DNA of 64,000 nucleotides from Morella rubra (Eukaryota; Streptophyta; Magnoliopsida; Fagales; Myricaceae): the NCBI GenBank assembly GCA_003952965.2, contig CM025851.1, positions 18,792,439 through 18,856,438 of the forward strand, in the 5' to 3' direction. Each line of letters opens with the position of its first letter. Position 1 is the stretch's first letter. A program made the translations under genes and the position numbers. Below, piece by piece: positions 1 through 12,801 of the stretch. The notes below the pieces were generated by a model that worked only from the letters and a program-made list of their open reading frames with translations, was not told the origin of the DNA and did no database searches.

Positions 1-563
1 ATTAAATTTGGTGGGAACTCCCAAAACAAGAATGCTTACAAAAAAAGAAAAAAGAAAAACTTCGTACCATCGAGCGTCGAGTGCCAATCAACGTATCGCT
101 GCTACATCTCCCATTTATATTAAAAGAAAAATAATTCCAAATTTTAGATTTTATAAACCTTGCATACCAATTACCATGCATACGTAACGTCGTCGCTGCG
201 AAGAACGAGAAACTGAAAAAAGAACAAAGCATTTTTTTTTAATTGTTTGTTTATACTCCCACCTCTGTCGGGTTGTGCCAGATCCGATCGGAAAGCGCAT
301 TAGCTATCCGACCCGCCTGACTTTGTTTCTTCCAATGAAAGCATAACAGTACTGGTTTGGCTCAGTTTCCCAGGAGTCCAAACAATTGCAGTGAGACTTC
401 CTTCGGCTCAGCGAGTGCCAATCAACGAAATTCTACCCCATCAAATCCGCCGGAATAATAAATCCTGGCTCCAGATATCTGGAAACGCCTATTCCCACCT
501 CGAAGCAGACGACACCTCCCAGTTATCTCCCAAATCGGGACGGCCGGGGTTTCGGTTCCCGGA
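1..563 (+). other. Upstream region and 5' leader of the palmitoyltransferase gene
   Basis: No coding region is supported here. The stretch holds the likely promoter and 5' untranslated region of the gene starting at 564. The part nearest the ATG (about 360-563) is more GC-rich and CpG-containing than the rest. A TATA-like run (TTTATATTAAAA) lies near 114-125, but I cannot place the transcription start. A 60-codon open frame at 391-573 overlaps the real start and looks like chance. A 16-base direct repeat, CGAGTGCCAATCAACG, occurs at about 78-93 and 412-427. Confidence 0.5.
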
Positions 564-3500
564 ATGGATATAAACATTTTCAAGTTCTGCTCGGGCCTCA
601 AAGTCCTGGGCTACTTCATGATCCTCCTAGTCGCCGCGATTGTCGCCGTTTCGTATTACGCAGTCGTGGTGGTCACCTGGGGCCCGCAGCTGCTTCGCGG
701 TGGGGTCCACTCGTTCTTGGCCTTCTCAATACTCGTACTGTTCCATGTTCTGGTAATTTATCTGCAACTCATCCATTGAATCGGTATGTGTAGTTGAACT
801 GAAAATTTTGGAGCAAATGGCAATCTTGAAATTCAGTCTTGAAATCTTAGGTTGTATTGAATCAGGTCAATTATGTAGAAGTGATAGATAGTAATGTTGT
901 CTTCCAAAGAATGCTGTTTGACTTTTTCCTACGAGGCATGCCGATCAGATTTGTTTTGGGTTCGAATTCTTTTGGTGTTAATGATACGCAATGTTCATTC
1001 AAGGGGTTATGTATATTTTGCCTAGAGAAAAAAAGTGGTTATGTATATTTTGGATACTCTGAACAGGACTGTTACATCATGTAGGAATTAAGCTTCATCC
1101 TATATTTGCAGCTTCTGCTGTTAACGTGGAGTTACTTCATGGTAGTCATTAAGGACCCTGGTTCTGTCCCTGAAAATTGGAGACCTGTAACAGAAGAGGA
1201 GAATTTGGAAGCTGGTAGTTCTATGATGACGTCTGATCATGTCGTGCCTGACGCTTTACCTTCTACTTGGTCTTCTTCAGATGGACTGGAAAGGAAACCG
1301 ATAGGCTATTGCAGTCATTGCCAAAATCGCAAGCCACCGCGTTGCCATCATTGCTCCATTTGTAAGCCAACCTGATTTTTAATGTTGCTCCTGCCTTCTC
1401 TATTTCTATTATGCTTGTATCTTAGCCTGTGTTGGTATTAATCTCATTATTATTATTAGTATTATTATGTTCTTTTTTATTTCTGAAAAGGGGTAACATC
1501 CATGATTACGTCTATCTCAATGTCTTTCAGATATCTCTCAAAAGATGTTATGATTCTTAACAAGGTCCTAAGCCACTTTAGTTTGCCTTTCCCCGTCCTG
1601 TTATTTTCTGAAATATTTTCTTCATCTGCTAAGCAGATCTCCCTAAGGCTGTTACTTCTAAGGAATTTTAATTAATTTCTTTTCTATTTTTTGGTGAATT
1701 AAAGGGTTTGGGGCTAGACATCAAATGCCCATCCCCTGGCCATTCTGTTATCTGAATTGTGATTCAATATTTTGTGATGCTTTTTTCTTGTACTTTGCGA
1801 GTAGAAGTTGCGATGCGTCCCAATCCTTAGTGAAAGCAGCAGCATGTTGTGAAGTGAAAAGTTATTCACATACCAAGTAATACCTGGAACATTCTTTTTG
1901 ACCTGCTTAATCCTCAACTGATTTTGGCACATATCTTCCTTATCATCCACTAATCATGTCTGGGAGTATCAGTTGTCATATTATTAATGTACTGTTAGAT
2001 ACCCAAATCCCCTTCTGAATGTTGCTGCAGGCTTTTATTTGCTTACTGTTTGCAGTAAAATTTGAAAATTGTAAGCTGATATAAAATGGAAATTCTTTAT
2101 CTGGTGTAGGCCAAAGATGTGTTCTAAAGATGGATCACCATTGTGTTTGGGTAGTGAATTGTGTTGGAGCATGCAACTACAAGTTTTTTCTTCTTTTCTT
2201 GGTAAAGCCTTAAATTCTTTTTCCAAGCATATTACCAGCCAATGTCGTTGCAGTTACAATAGTAATTAATATGCCTCAATATATTGCATTTGTGGTTTAT
2301 TTGAAGGCTAGGAATACCCACATAACTAAGACCTAGAGGACTGGGTTTTAGCACACAGTAAATGATTCTTAATAATCAGAATAAAGCTCCAAATGGTGTT
2401 CTTAGCAATGTGTGTAGAATTTAGAAAGTTTTTAGTAGGATTTCAAATTGAATGATTACAATTGCCTCTGGTTTATACCCTATCTGGATGCCCTGGCTTC
2501 TTCAAATAATAAGACTATATGAGAGGTCTGAGTGCTCATAGTTATTATAATATACATTGTGACGTTAGGAAGAAAAAAAAAAACGAAGAAACACAGTAAT
2601 TGGAACTTAGAAGATATCTCAGTATGGAACTTTAGATTGTTAAGGTCAATCCCACCCCAGAAAACTTGCAACTTTAGATTGTTTTCGGGAATATTTGTCA
2701 TTGCTCATTTTTTAAGTTTATCAGAAGAAATTAACTGGTGTTAATTCATTCTTGAAGTTGCTTTTCAAGCAGGCCCTTAGATCAAGATAAATAATGAGAA
2801 ATACAAACATTAATTAACTCAAGTTTTCTTAACAAAGATCCCTTAAGATATAATGTTGGATACCAACTTGTCTTAGCTTCCTTTTTTTTTTTTTATAATT
2901 AATTCCAATTTGGCTTAGCATAATTTTTCCTTATCTTTTCCTTTGATAGCTTTATACATTCTTGGAGACAACAATGGATACCTTAATTTTGCTGCCTACT
3001 TTTATCCAAGTCTTTAGGGAAGCCAAGAATCATTCTAGCTCCCCTGGCAATCTCGCAATCATCTTTTTGGCTTTTGGTACGCGTTCTGTCTGTATCTTTC
3101 ATGTTTTACCCTTTTCATCTGCATTCTCTAGTTCCGCTTTCTCATTTTCTCGATGTTTCTAACAGATTGTGTTCCTTGAATCTTGATGCAGTTCTAAATT
3201 TAGCCTTTGCACTGAGTCTTCTTTGTTTCATAATCATGCATGCATCTCTTGTGTCCAGCAATACAACGTCAGTGGAGGTAATAAACACAATATTGACTTT
3301 CTCTTTTGGGATTTTTGGATTATGTGTATTTGCTCTTGCACAGTGATAACCAATAGCGATTGACATTTCATTGTTACCTGCCATGCACACTTTTTAGGAA
3401 TTGTACAAGAAACTCCTGCAACTATTTTGAGCACGGCTGTTAAAGGACTACTATTCTACACTTCCAATGAACAAAAATAACTACAATTTTAGAGGAATAT

Positions 3501-6500
3501 AGGTGACCAAAGTTTGTGGAAAATGAATGGGGACTATCACGGCCCCAATGACTACCAAATATACTAATTACCCCAGCTTCATAATTTGAACAAGGCTGCA
3601 GGGCTGCTGCTCTTGATGCTTCTGGCCTAGTTTGATGTTCTGTATAAATCTCGAAAGTATGTTTCAGGTTTATGAGAAGAAAAAAGCAGTTAGGTGGAGA
3701 TATGACGTGGGCAGGAAGAACAACTTTGAGCAGGTTAGATGAAGCTCTTCTCTCTGTACTTTGCGTGGACAGCGAAATTAAGGAAGAAGGACTTTTCACA
3801 GATTGTTTGAAAGGCTTCCTGCAGACTAGTTTTCTTCTTTAGTAAATTTTGTTCAATTGTGCAATAAGTAATGATAATATTTAGGAAAACGATACTATGC
3901 CCCCCCCTTTTGGGAGAGAATGTACCATGAATTTGAAAAGCTTTGGTTCCAAAATAATAATGTGAAGAAAAAAAGGGAAAGAGAGTGGTAAGTAAGAGTA
4001 CAATCTTACTTAGAGGGGCTTCATTGCAATAACATTTATCCTACAACTCTTCCCAAGTAAAATTTTTTTGGGACAACGTTTTCCTCATCATCAGTGTTCC
4101 GTGCAGCCGGAAAATACCAGTCAAAAGGAAATATCTTGTTGGACAAAGGAAAACTAATCTTCATGGGAAAAAAGTTGTTCCTACGTTCACAACAGAAACT
4201 ATTTCTTGCCTTTTGTAGTTTGTTGATGACAATGAAAGAAATAAAAGCTTCAGATACTCAACAAAATTCCTACACAAGCTTAAAGCAGGAAAAACATGAA
4301 TGAAGAGAACGGAGCATGGGATTAAATCAGATCACACGCAAGAATGTTGTTGCATGTGCCTAACTATCATTTTGAGACATGTTAGCTAGGCTGTAAGAAA
4401 GTGGTCTGACTCTTTTATTCAGTTTTCACTAGTGTGATCTGTTGTGCATTAGAGTTTGTGGTTTTTCCCATAGGGGTTTCCCAAATAAGCATCGTAGTTG
4501 TGTGATTTGTGAAATATTGTGGTCGTCTATCATAACTGAGTTATGTATGTCTTTAATATATGAGTTAAGCATTAAGTATTCTATCTCATGATTTATATCT
4601 TTCTTCATTCCTGATACTTATAAAAAAAAATCTTTCTTCATTTCTGATAGATAATGTGGTTGATGATGTTAATCAATGCTGCACCAGATATCTCTTGTGT
4701 AAATACAATGGAAGAGGTCATTAGTTTCTAAATCCTTGATATTCACAATATTGTTGTGATAGACCTATTCATCCTTATTTAGATAAGGACACTAGCATAG
4801 TTGGAGTTTACAATTGGTATTAGAATAGGTATACTCAGGATTGAGTTCTAGATGCAATCCTTATTTTATCCTACCAATGGTTTTACCTCGTAATTAAATG
4901 TCCAGACATAGGGCACGATGAGATGACACTCTTCGCAATTAAATTTGAGAAGTTCTTTATTCTAAACCAGCCCATAGAACCAAGGAACTATGACTAGGTA
5001 GAGGTCTCTGTCACAATGGCCAATCTGAAACTACATTTGACCGACAAAAGAATAAAGCACAAAGCAACAACCTGAAGGTGTCAAGTGCTTCAGGTGTCGT
5101 GATTCTTGCAGTTTGGCCCAAGAGTTTCCTGAGGCAAGAAAACAGATAGAAAATTTATGTCACTGGGGATGACAATGAGGGTATGGGATCCCACAGGTTA
5201 CGACCTGACCTTTCACATTTATACATGTTTCCTCTGTTCGGAGTAACGGCATACATTTGGTCTTGGTGTTGCAAGTTGGAAAATTATTGAAGGTTCAACT
5301 AATGTCTCAACCTAGGAACCTTCCAAGTAAAACCTTCAGTCAACTCAGAATCCTAGCACAAATGAAATGGTCATTAATGATAGACTGAGAAAGTTACCTC
5401 GAACATCTCCAAATAGGAAAGTTCCTTACACGATGATCTTCCGAAGGAGTGACAGTGATTCTAATTGTAGGAATCACTCGGCCAAAGTGATACATGGGAC
5501 TCAGACAAGGAAAATGAGGGAGAAATAGGTAAAATTCCAAAATTCAAATACAACACCTAAGCTTTCCTCTGATTATCTTGAAAAGCACGTGGCTTCTTCG
5601 ATAGCTAGGCCATGTCATCTTCACATAGGGGCATATCATTTGTGAGTATTTTTCTTGATTTTTATTTGTTGCAATGTTTTCGTTTGCTTTTATTTTCATT
5701 AAAGTTGAAAATATTCAGAGATCAACAAAGTATTTTTTTTTTTTTTTGGATAAGTAAGCACAGTATTATTAGAAAGGAAGAAAAAGGATGAGCGAATACA
5801 GTATAAAGGCTGTTTCGAATTCACTCTAAGACATACAAATGAAAAAGCTAAGAAAATAAAAAAAGTCCAAAAAACGACCCCCCAAACACAACATTCGCCC
5901 AAAGGAAAAGAGAAAAAAACACTTTGGCTTGCAAACTCTGAAGCGACCTAGAGGAATCCTCGAAACACCTCCTATTCTGCTCCCTCCAAAGACACCACCA
6001 AATACACAGAGGAACCATCCTCCAAATAACCTTCGCTGAAGGATCCACAAAATTCCGACCCCAACAAGATAGGACATGAACCACCCTTTCAGGCAATCCA
6101 ATGAACATTCAGAATCCTAAAGACATGCATCTTAAGGCCTCTAGCAACCGGGCAATGCAATAACAAATGATTAACAGATTTTCATTAGCCTTACACATAT
6201 AACACCATTCAATGGCATAAACACCTATTTTTCGGAGATTATCAATAGTCAAAATCCGCCCATGAGTAGCCTCCCAAACTAAGAAGGACACACGTATTGG
6301 GACCTTGGGCTTCCACACCCCACACCAAGGGAAAGAAACAGACTTATCACCACCGGAGAAAAAAATCAAAGAAAGACTTAACTGAAAAAACACCCCTTTA
6401 GAACCCAACTAGAACATCACATCCGCTCTACCACTGCTCACTCTCTGCTCATAAAGAATAGAATAAAAAGCTACAAACTCCTCCAATTCCCAATCATTTG

Positions 6501-9500
6501 CAGATCTATAGAACTGCAAATTCCACACTAAAGAACTAGAACCAACCTCCATACAATCCACCACCAAGACATCCTTACAACAAGAGAGAGAGAAGACTAA
6601 AGGGAAAGAGCGGCTCAGAACTCTCCCATCACACCATTTGTCATGCCAAAAACTGAGATGCTGACCATCTCCCAACACAAACCTAATATGTGCAGAAAAA
6701 GCATCCCAACCTGTGTAAATGTGTTTCCAAAGGCTAACCCCAAAGGAACCTCTTGAGGACAAGGAGATCCACCCACCACCTGTAGTACCATATTTCTCTA
6801 CGATAACACATCTCCACAATCTATCCTGCTCAATGCCAAAACGCCACAACCACTTGCCCAACAAAGTTTTGTTGAACAAAGAGATCCTCCTAAGCCCCAA
6901 ACCTCCAGAATGAATAGGAGAACACACCTTCTCCCAACTGAGTAAATGGAATTTGTGAACACCATCTTCACTACCCCATAGAAAATCTCTTTGTAACTTT
7001 TCAAGTCTCAAGGCCACAGCACTCGGGATAGGAAAGAGAGATAAAAAGTATGTAGGAAGACTAGATAACGTGGACTTAATTAAAGTAATCCTACCACCCT
7101 TGTATAAATACATACGCTTCCATCCTGCCAACCGTTTTCCCATCCTCTCCAAAATACCATCCCAAATCTGCACACTTTTGTATTGGGCACCAAAGGAAGC
7201 CCCAAATAAGTCATGGGCAATGCTGACACTTGACAACCCAATAAAGACGCCAACCCCTGGACATTTCCAACATTACCAATAGGAATAACCTCCGACTTGG
7301 ACAAATTAACCTTCAATCCCGAAACTACTTCAAAACACAATAGCAAACACCGAATACCACGAATCTGATCCTCCTCAGCCCCATACAATATAAGGGTATC
7401 ATCGGCAAAATGCAAGTGAGAAACACTAGTGTTCGCTACACCCACATCACCAACCTTGAAACCATCGGCCACCCCAAGTGAAACCACCTTCGACATCATT
7501 CTAGAAAGAGCCTCTATAATAATAACAAACAAGAGAGGAGAAAGAGGGTCTCCTTGCCTCAAATCCAGAGAACTACCAAAAAACCCCTCCGGAGACCCAT
7601 TCACAATCACAGAAAATTTGACCGTAGAAATACAAAATTCAATCCAGCTGCACTACTTGTCACCAAACCCGCATCTTCTCAAAAGATATAACAAAAAATT
7701 CCAATTAACGTGGTCATAGGCTTTTTGAATGTCCAGCTTACACAACAATCCCGGCTCACCCATTCTCAACTTATAATCAATACATATGTTAGCAACCAAA
7801 ACCGAATCCAAAATTTGTCGGCCCCCCACAAAAGCATTTCTGACAAGGCGAAATAAGCTGATCAAGCATAGGCTTCAGTCTATTCGCCAAAACTTTAGCA
7901 AGGATTTTATAAATACCCCCCACCAGGCTTATGGGACGGAAATCTTTTAGCTCCACTGCTCCCGGTTTCTTAGGGATGAGAACAACAAAAGTGGCATTTA
8001 AACTACGGACAAATCTACCATCTCGAGCAAATTCATTGAAAACAAAAATAACATCTCCCTTAATAACCTCCCAACAAGACTGATAAAAAGCTAAAGAAAA
8101 GCCATCAGGCCCCGGGGCTTTATCTCCATTAAGACTTCTAACAACCCCATACACCTTATCCTCCTCAAAGGATTTTTCTAACCACACAGCCTCCTCCCCA
8201 GAAATCATATAAAACTCCAAACCATCCAAAGAGAGTCTCCAAGGAAAAGGCTCCTCATACAAGGATGAATAGAAACTAACAATCCTTGATGAGATATCCG
8301 CGGGGTCCTCCACCACTTCCCATCCACCTCAAGAAGAGAAATAGAGTTAGATTTTCTATTGGAATTAGCAACACGATGGAAGAATTTCGTGCATCTATCC
8401 CCCTCTTTAAGCCACAAAGCACGAGATTTTTGTTTCCAACTCACTTTTTCCAAATCAATCAGCTGATCTACCTCCCTCATAATCCCTGACTTCCTATCCA
8501 TACCCTCATTATCAAGACCCATTTCCTCATCCAACCCATCCAGCAAAGAAAGCTCCCTCATCAAAGCTGACTTACGAGATAAGAGATCACCAAAAGCTTC
8601 TTTATTCCACACTTTTAAATCTTGCTTCAAAGCCTTCAACTTTAAATTAAGCACAAAACTAGGAGATCCCGAAAAATTATAACTCCGGCACCACTCCCTA
8701 ATGCGATCCACAAACCCCTCTACCTTCAACCACATATTTTCAAATCTGAATGGTGTCTTCCCACCCCCAACCGAACCGCTTTCCAATATAATTGGAAAGT
8801 GATCAGAATACAAACGTGGCAGCCTATGCTGGATAACCTCCGGAAACATCTCCCACTCTGAAGTAAAAAGAAATCTATCAATCCTGGACCAAGATTGAGA
8901 AGAACAATTATTTGACCACGTAAATAAACCCCCAACCAGCGGCGGAGCCGCCAACCCAATCTCCGAGATAAAATCGGAAAAATCATACATGGAACTCCCA
9001 AAACCTCCAAATCCCGACCTTTTACCAGGGAAACATGTGACATTAAAGTCACCACCAATACATCCACGGCAGATTCCACCAAGAGAACATACCAGCCAAC
9101 TCCTCCCACATCAAACTTCTAGAGGAGTCATCGTTGCGACCATAAACCCCAAAAAAGGCCCAAGAACACCCATCCTCCACATTATTAAACGCCACTGAAA
9201 GGGAATAAAAACCAACGCTACAATCCACCATCTCCAACACTCGAGAATCCCATAAAATTAATATACCTCAGAGGCACCAACCGCCGGCAAACTAGTCCAT
9301 CTCACATGAGGACCACCCCACAAACGTTGCACTAAAGCCCTCAAAATAGCACCTACTTTTGTCTCCTGGAAACACAAAAGATCCGGTTTCCAACTACGTA
9401 CTGAATTCCTAATCCTACTGCACTTGGCATTGTCATTAAGACCCCGGACATTCCAACTTAGGATTTTAGGCTTCATTAACAACCTGAAGTGGCCCTCCCC

Positions 9501-12500
9501 CCCTTTCTGCTTGTTCTAGAAACAAACGTCTGCTCCTCATAATTAATTGAAGACAACGATCCTTTCATTTGCGTTACCAACTTTCCCCCCGATCGACTAG
9601 GATATTTCCTACACATAAGCTCCCTATTTTGTTCCAACTCTTTAAACAAAGACATCAATTTATTTTCATACCTCTCACATGACACCCCCACCGTTTTCCG
9701 GAATGAGGACACCATATTCAACACCCATTTAGATTTAGGATAACATAACTGCAAAGGGTCCCAACGCTGCTCAGAAAACCCATTACAGACGCCAAACACA
9801 GCCCCTCCCTCCTCTGGACCCAATACTAACACATCATCCGCCACAGGCATTTTAGCGGAAACAACCACACCTCACATGCAACCAACTGCAATTCATTCAC
9901 CGAAGAAGATTCACCCACCAACAAAGCAATCCTCCCAACAGACTCCCTCAAACTATCCTCAACACCCCCTCCTCGCCAACAGACACAGCCCCAGAAAAAA
10001 TAGGAGACTCAACCCATCCCTTAGAAAAAGTGCCACGGGAACTCACCTTAAAATCCTTGCCTGCGAAGTGGTCAGAAGGAAGTGAATTTTCAAACCCCAA
10101 ATCATGAGAGATCACGTCGGCAGCAAAAGGAACCAACTCCGAAGCCTCTTCCGGCACCATAGGCATCGAAATAGAATCAACTGCGGCCAGCGAAACAGCT
10201 GCTACAGGCAACCCATCCATGTTCGACACCACAGCGTCAATGGGAATAGCATCCGTCTGCCCAGTCGACGCCTCTAGGACCTCACCGAGGGATCTCGAAA
10301 GCCTAGAACCCTGCATACTTTCCTCTCTCACGACAAAAAACAACTCCAGTGCTGGAATAGGGTTGACGATGAGGGCTGGGGAATTTTCCGACATAGTCGC
10401 ACCACCCTTTTCACTCTCAGGTTCGTACCCATCACCGCTGGCTTAACTCCCTCAACAGAAATGATCACACCCTTAGCCGACATAGTTTCCCCCTCAGGCC
10501 CACTTTGCAACCCGCTACTATCCACACCCAACCCACTACGTAAACTAGCACTAGGCCCAGCAACCCACTCGTGGAAAGGCCCACTGAATCCCTTCCCAAT
10601 ATCTGGCTTGTATTGGGCTTGTAAATGAAACCCACATACTTGGCATTTCAAATCTTTAAAATCCTTTGGGCCCCTATGTGCCTTAATAGCCATTAAATTT
10701 GCCAACCGATCCACTTGATTTCTCAATGCCAATATTTGATTCCATAAATCAAAACCGCTGACCTCCGACAAATCAGCGGCCAATTCCCCCCTCAGATTGC
10801 CCCCAGTGGCCACCATAACTGTATTTTTATTGGAACTCGCATCTTTTGCCACCATATCTGCATGCGCCATAATACTCTTGCCCTTCTGATTTGTAACACT
10901 GCCGGCTACTCCATTGCCAACAGCAATGGTTGCACTTTTCTCGCCGGCAGCTATTAGAGGTGCTTTGACGACCTTAGCAAAGGAAACCTCCAGCCTAACT
11001 CTAGAACCACCTCCGGGGTAAAAGGAAGAACCTGTCTGAAGCTTGAGGTAGGACACCACCTCCCGAAAAACGCGATTTAAAATCTGCCAGCCATATCCAT
11101 TTTTCCCTTCTGGCACCATCACCATCACCGTCCCCTGCCTCCTACCTCCACCATACTCCACTACAGCCACATACCTCCCTCCTCTATTGGAACTACGTTG
11201 TGCCAAGAAACCCCTACGAGCTTCATTAAACTTCAAAGCAAAATCTGTTGCAGGACCAGACGCCATCAGCTTCTCTGTCATATTCACCATCAAAACGGCA
11301 CCAAACTTCCCCATATGAATCGAGTTCGAGGACTTAGTACTCCACTCAGACAACTTGATCAATCCATGAGTAGAAACCGACACTTGCATCTCCTTAGACT
11401 CAATACGAAACTCACGAAGAAAAGACATCGTAACGAACACTTCAACAACAATCACCCAACTAATCTAACAGCGAACTAATTGAACAATCACCCAACAGAG
11501 AAGAAGAAAAAAAGGAGAGAGAACAGAGAAAACCATCTCCAGTTACTCTTTTATTATCTCCAATAAGAAACTTATTTTCAACAAAGTATTTCTGGTGTCA
11601 TCTGATTTTAAAATCTGAAAATTTTTCTTTGCTGTTGATATGTTTTCTGTTTTGAAGGACACATAACTGCTTTGGAACATTTACCTATGAGATGTATACA
11701 TGTGATTACGATTTAAATGGCATTTACTCACTTGAGTTAATGGGACTGTATATAAATGTCTACTCCTTGGGTTTTTGATGTTTATCTGGCCATCGCCATC
11801 ATTAAACTTGAGAGAAATACTTTAAATAGTGACATAGAAACCACATCTTTTGAGAGCATATTCTGTTCAAGAAATAGTAGTTTTGGTAGATTGAGGTTTA
11901 GCATGGACATGCTACTTTTTATATCAGAAGATTGCCGAGTAGTTGGCATGAATAGCATGAGTCTTATGATGGTTCAACTTTGATTAATGATAATGTAAGC
12001 GAATTCTGGAATCTTGTACTTGTTTTTTGCTAATAGCGACATCCATTATGCACTGGACATAGCTTTTCCACTTTGGGTTTTCTCCACATAAACAGTACGG
12101 TTATCATTGATATATTGTGTCGGCCAATAGTCTAGGCAAAGCGACATATCTCTTCGAGACATGAGTTAAGTGTTAAATGATTAATCTAAAGGTGTATATA
12201 TTGCTTCATACATGATTTCAAAATATAGTTAATCTTCTTAATTTATTGCACTTGATGTTTCAGTTGTGGATAGGTCGTTAGTTTTAAATTGAACGCAAAT
12301 ATTATTGCAAAAGACTTATTTGCCATCTGTAGGTTAGCTAAATTAAGGTAGTTGGCTTAGAAAAAAAAAATTAAATTAAGGTAGTTGGAATTTTCTTTTG
12401 AAGAAAAGGTTTTCTACTAAAGAAGCTTATCGGCTAAGATATTTTACCATGAACAAACACAGCCTTGGTCATAGTGGAAATGTGAAGCAGACAATTCACT

Positions 12501-12801
12501 TAACAGGTAGAAAAGAAGAGAAAAAGTTGTGAGCAATGTAATTTCTTGGATGCATTTTTTCTTGCGACCTTTAAGTTGGAATTTTACTCCCTATCTAGAA
12601 TAAAATTGTGTGGCCTTTGGAGTTCGTCTTTTAGGTCCCTTGGTACTCTCATCTTATTATGGTGTGATCTTTTCTATCTTAAAGGTCTTTGGCACAAAGA
12701 AGGCACTATGGTTATTACCATTGTTTTCAAAGGAGGATCTAGACAACGTACCTGCTCTTCAGGGCCTCGAATTCCCTACGCGGTCACATGTTGAGGCTTG
12801 A
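564..12801 (+). CDS. DHHC-type protein S-acyltransferase (palmitoyltransferase), seven exons, 308 aa
   Basis: This is a membrane enzyme that transfers palmitate to cysteines of target proteins through a Cys-autoacylated intermediate. Exons read from the sequence are 564-752, 1112-1361, 2110-2201, 2950-3076, 3192-3277, 3668-3733 and 12685-12801. All junctions are GT-AG and the phases join into 308 codons plus TGA. Visible features are two N-terminal membrane spans (about residues 12-36 and 47-76), DPG at 78-80, and a Cys-rich domain from about 130. That domain includes CHHCSICQRC and the DHHC core at 155-158 with catalytic Cys158. Two more spans lie near 170-196 and 210-240. A TTxE-like site near 245-248 reads TSVE, and NNFEQVFG marks the C-terminal PaCCT-like region. 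Length and layout match the plant group containing Arabidopsis PAT13/PAT14, from memory. Intron 6 (3734-12684) is 8.95 kb and carries an antisense LINE. The ATG at 564 is chosen because the first membrane span follows directly. Splicing of the giant intron is inferred, not observed. Confidence 0.93.
4880..5450 (+). pseudogene. Degenerate Gypsy-type gag/protease-like remnant in the gene intron
   Basis: Scattered reading-frame pieces resemble a Ty3/Gypsy gag zinc knuckle (KCFRCR near 5080-5100, followed by an acidic, Glu-rich stretch). Further on there is a protease-like segment with the short string GSTNVS near 5290-5315. Frames are broken by stops and shifts and no ends were found. It lies in intron 6 of the palmitoyltransferase gene, just before the LINE. 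This is a weak call based on short motifs only. The rest of 3840-5720 shows nothing else I can name. Confidence 0.3.
5848..9482 (-). pseudogene. LINE ORF2: endonuclease, reverse transcriptase and zinc-binding domain, frameshifted
   Basis: In an intact element this protein nicks the target and reverse transcribes the element RNA. The frame starts near 9476 with [15 protein letters not shown], typical of the AP-endonuclease N-terminus. It continues through GRNDDSS and SDHFPI-type endonuclease motifs to about 8740. Reverse-transcriptase motifs follow: [11 protein letters not shown] (about 8120), [20 protein letters not shown] (about 7930), [17 protein letters not shown] (about 7550) and the catalytic FADD box (about 7400). 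The C-terminal part includes a degenerate zf-RVT region (6109-6408) and a tail ending near 5848. Open pieces lie in different frames (9258-9482, 9049-9240, 8205-8990, 7789-8316, 7653-7865, 7080-7610, 6409-7236, 6109-6408). The copy therefore needs several frame corrections and is a pseudogene. Confidence 0.92.
9476..11428 (-). pseudogene. LINE ORF1: gag-like RNA-binding protein, frameshifted
   Basis: This is the first ORF of the L1-type LINE, expected to coat the element RNA. An ATG at 11428 opens the longest piece (to 10328, about 366 codons). It contains [11 protein letters not shown], a signature-like stretch of plant L1 gag proteins, and a Gly/Arg-rich segment before it. A CQVCGFH cysteine pair lies near 10630. 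The reading continues in other frames at 9948-10394 and 9476-9868, so at least two frameshifts have occurred. The longest piece begins upstream of the ATG at an unlikely GTG, which I discount. Its end overlaps the start of ORF2 by a few bases. Confidence 0.8.

Larger units (their letters stand above)
5736..11577 (-). mobile_element. L1-type LINE, nearly full length, with 14-bp target-site duplication
   Basis: This is a non-LTR retrotransposon inserted antisense in intron 6 of the palmitoyltransferase gene. Its 3' end is a T-run on the + strand (5733-5747), which is the poly(A) tail of the minus-strand element. A perfect 14-base duplication, TCAACAAAGTATTT, flanks it at 5722-5735 and 11578-11591. 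Going from 11577 leftwards it holds an ORF1 gag-like region, then ORF2 with an AP-type endonuclease, a reverse transcriptase and a C-terminal zinc-binding reverse-transcriptase domain. The element is about 5.84 kb, a usual full length for plant L1 elements. Both ORFs carry frameshifts and stops, so this copy looks inactive. The perfect duplication still allows a fairly recent insertion. Confidence 0.95.

Noticed and set aside
11198..11479. Plus-strand frames within the LINE (also at 6719, 7429, 8989 and 10219)
   Set aside because: They are opposite-strand shadows of LINE ORF1 and ORF2, without motifs of their own.
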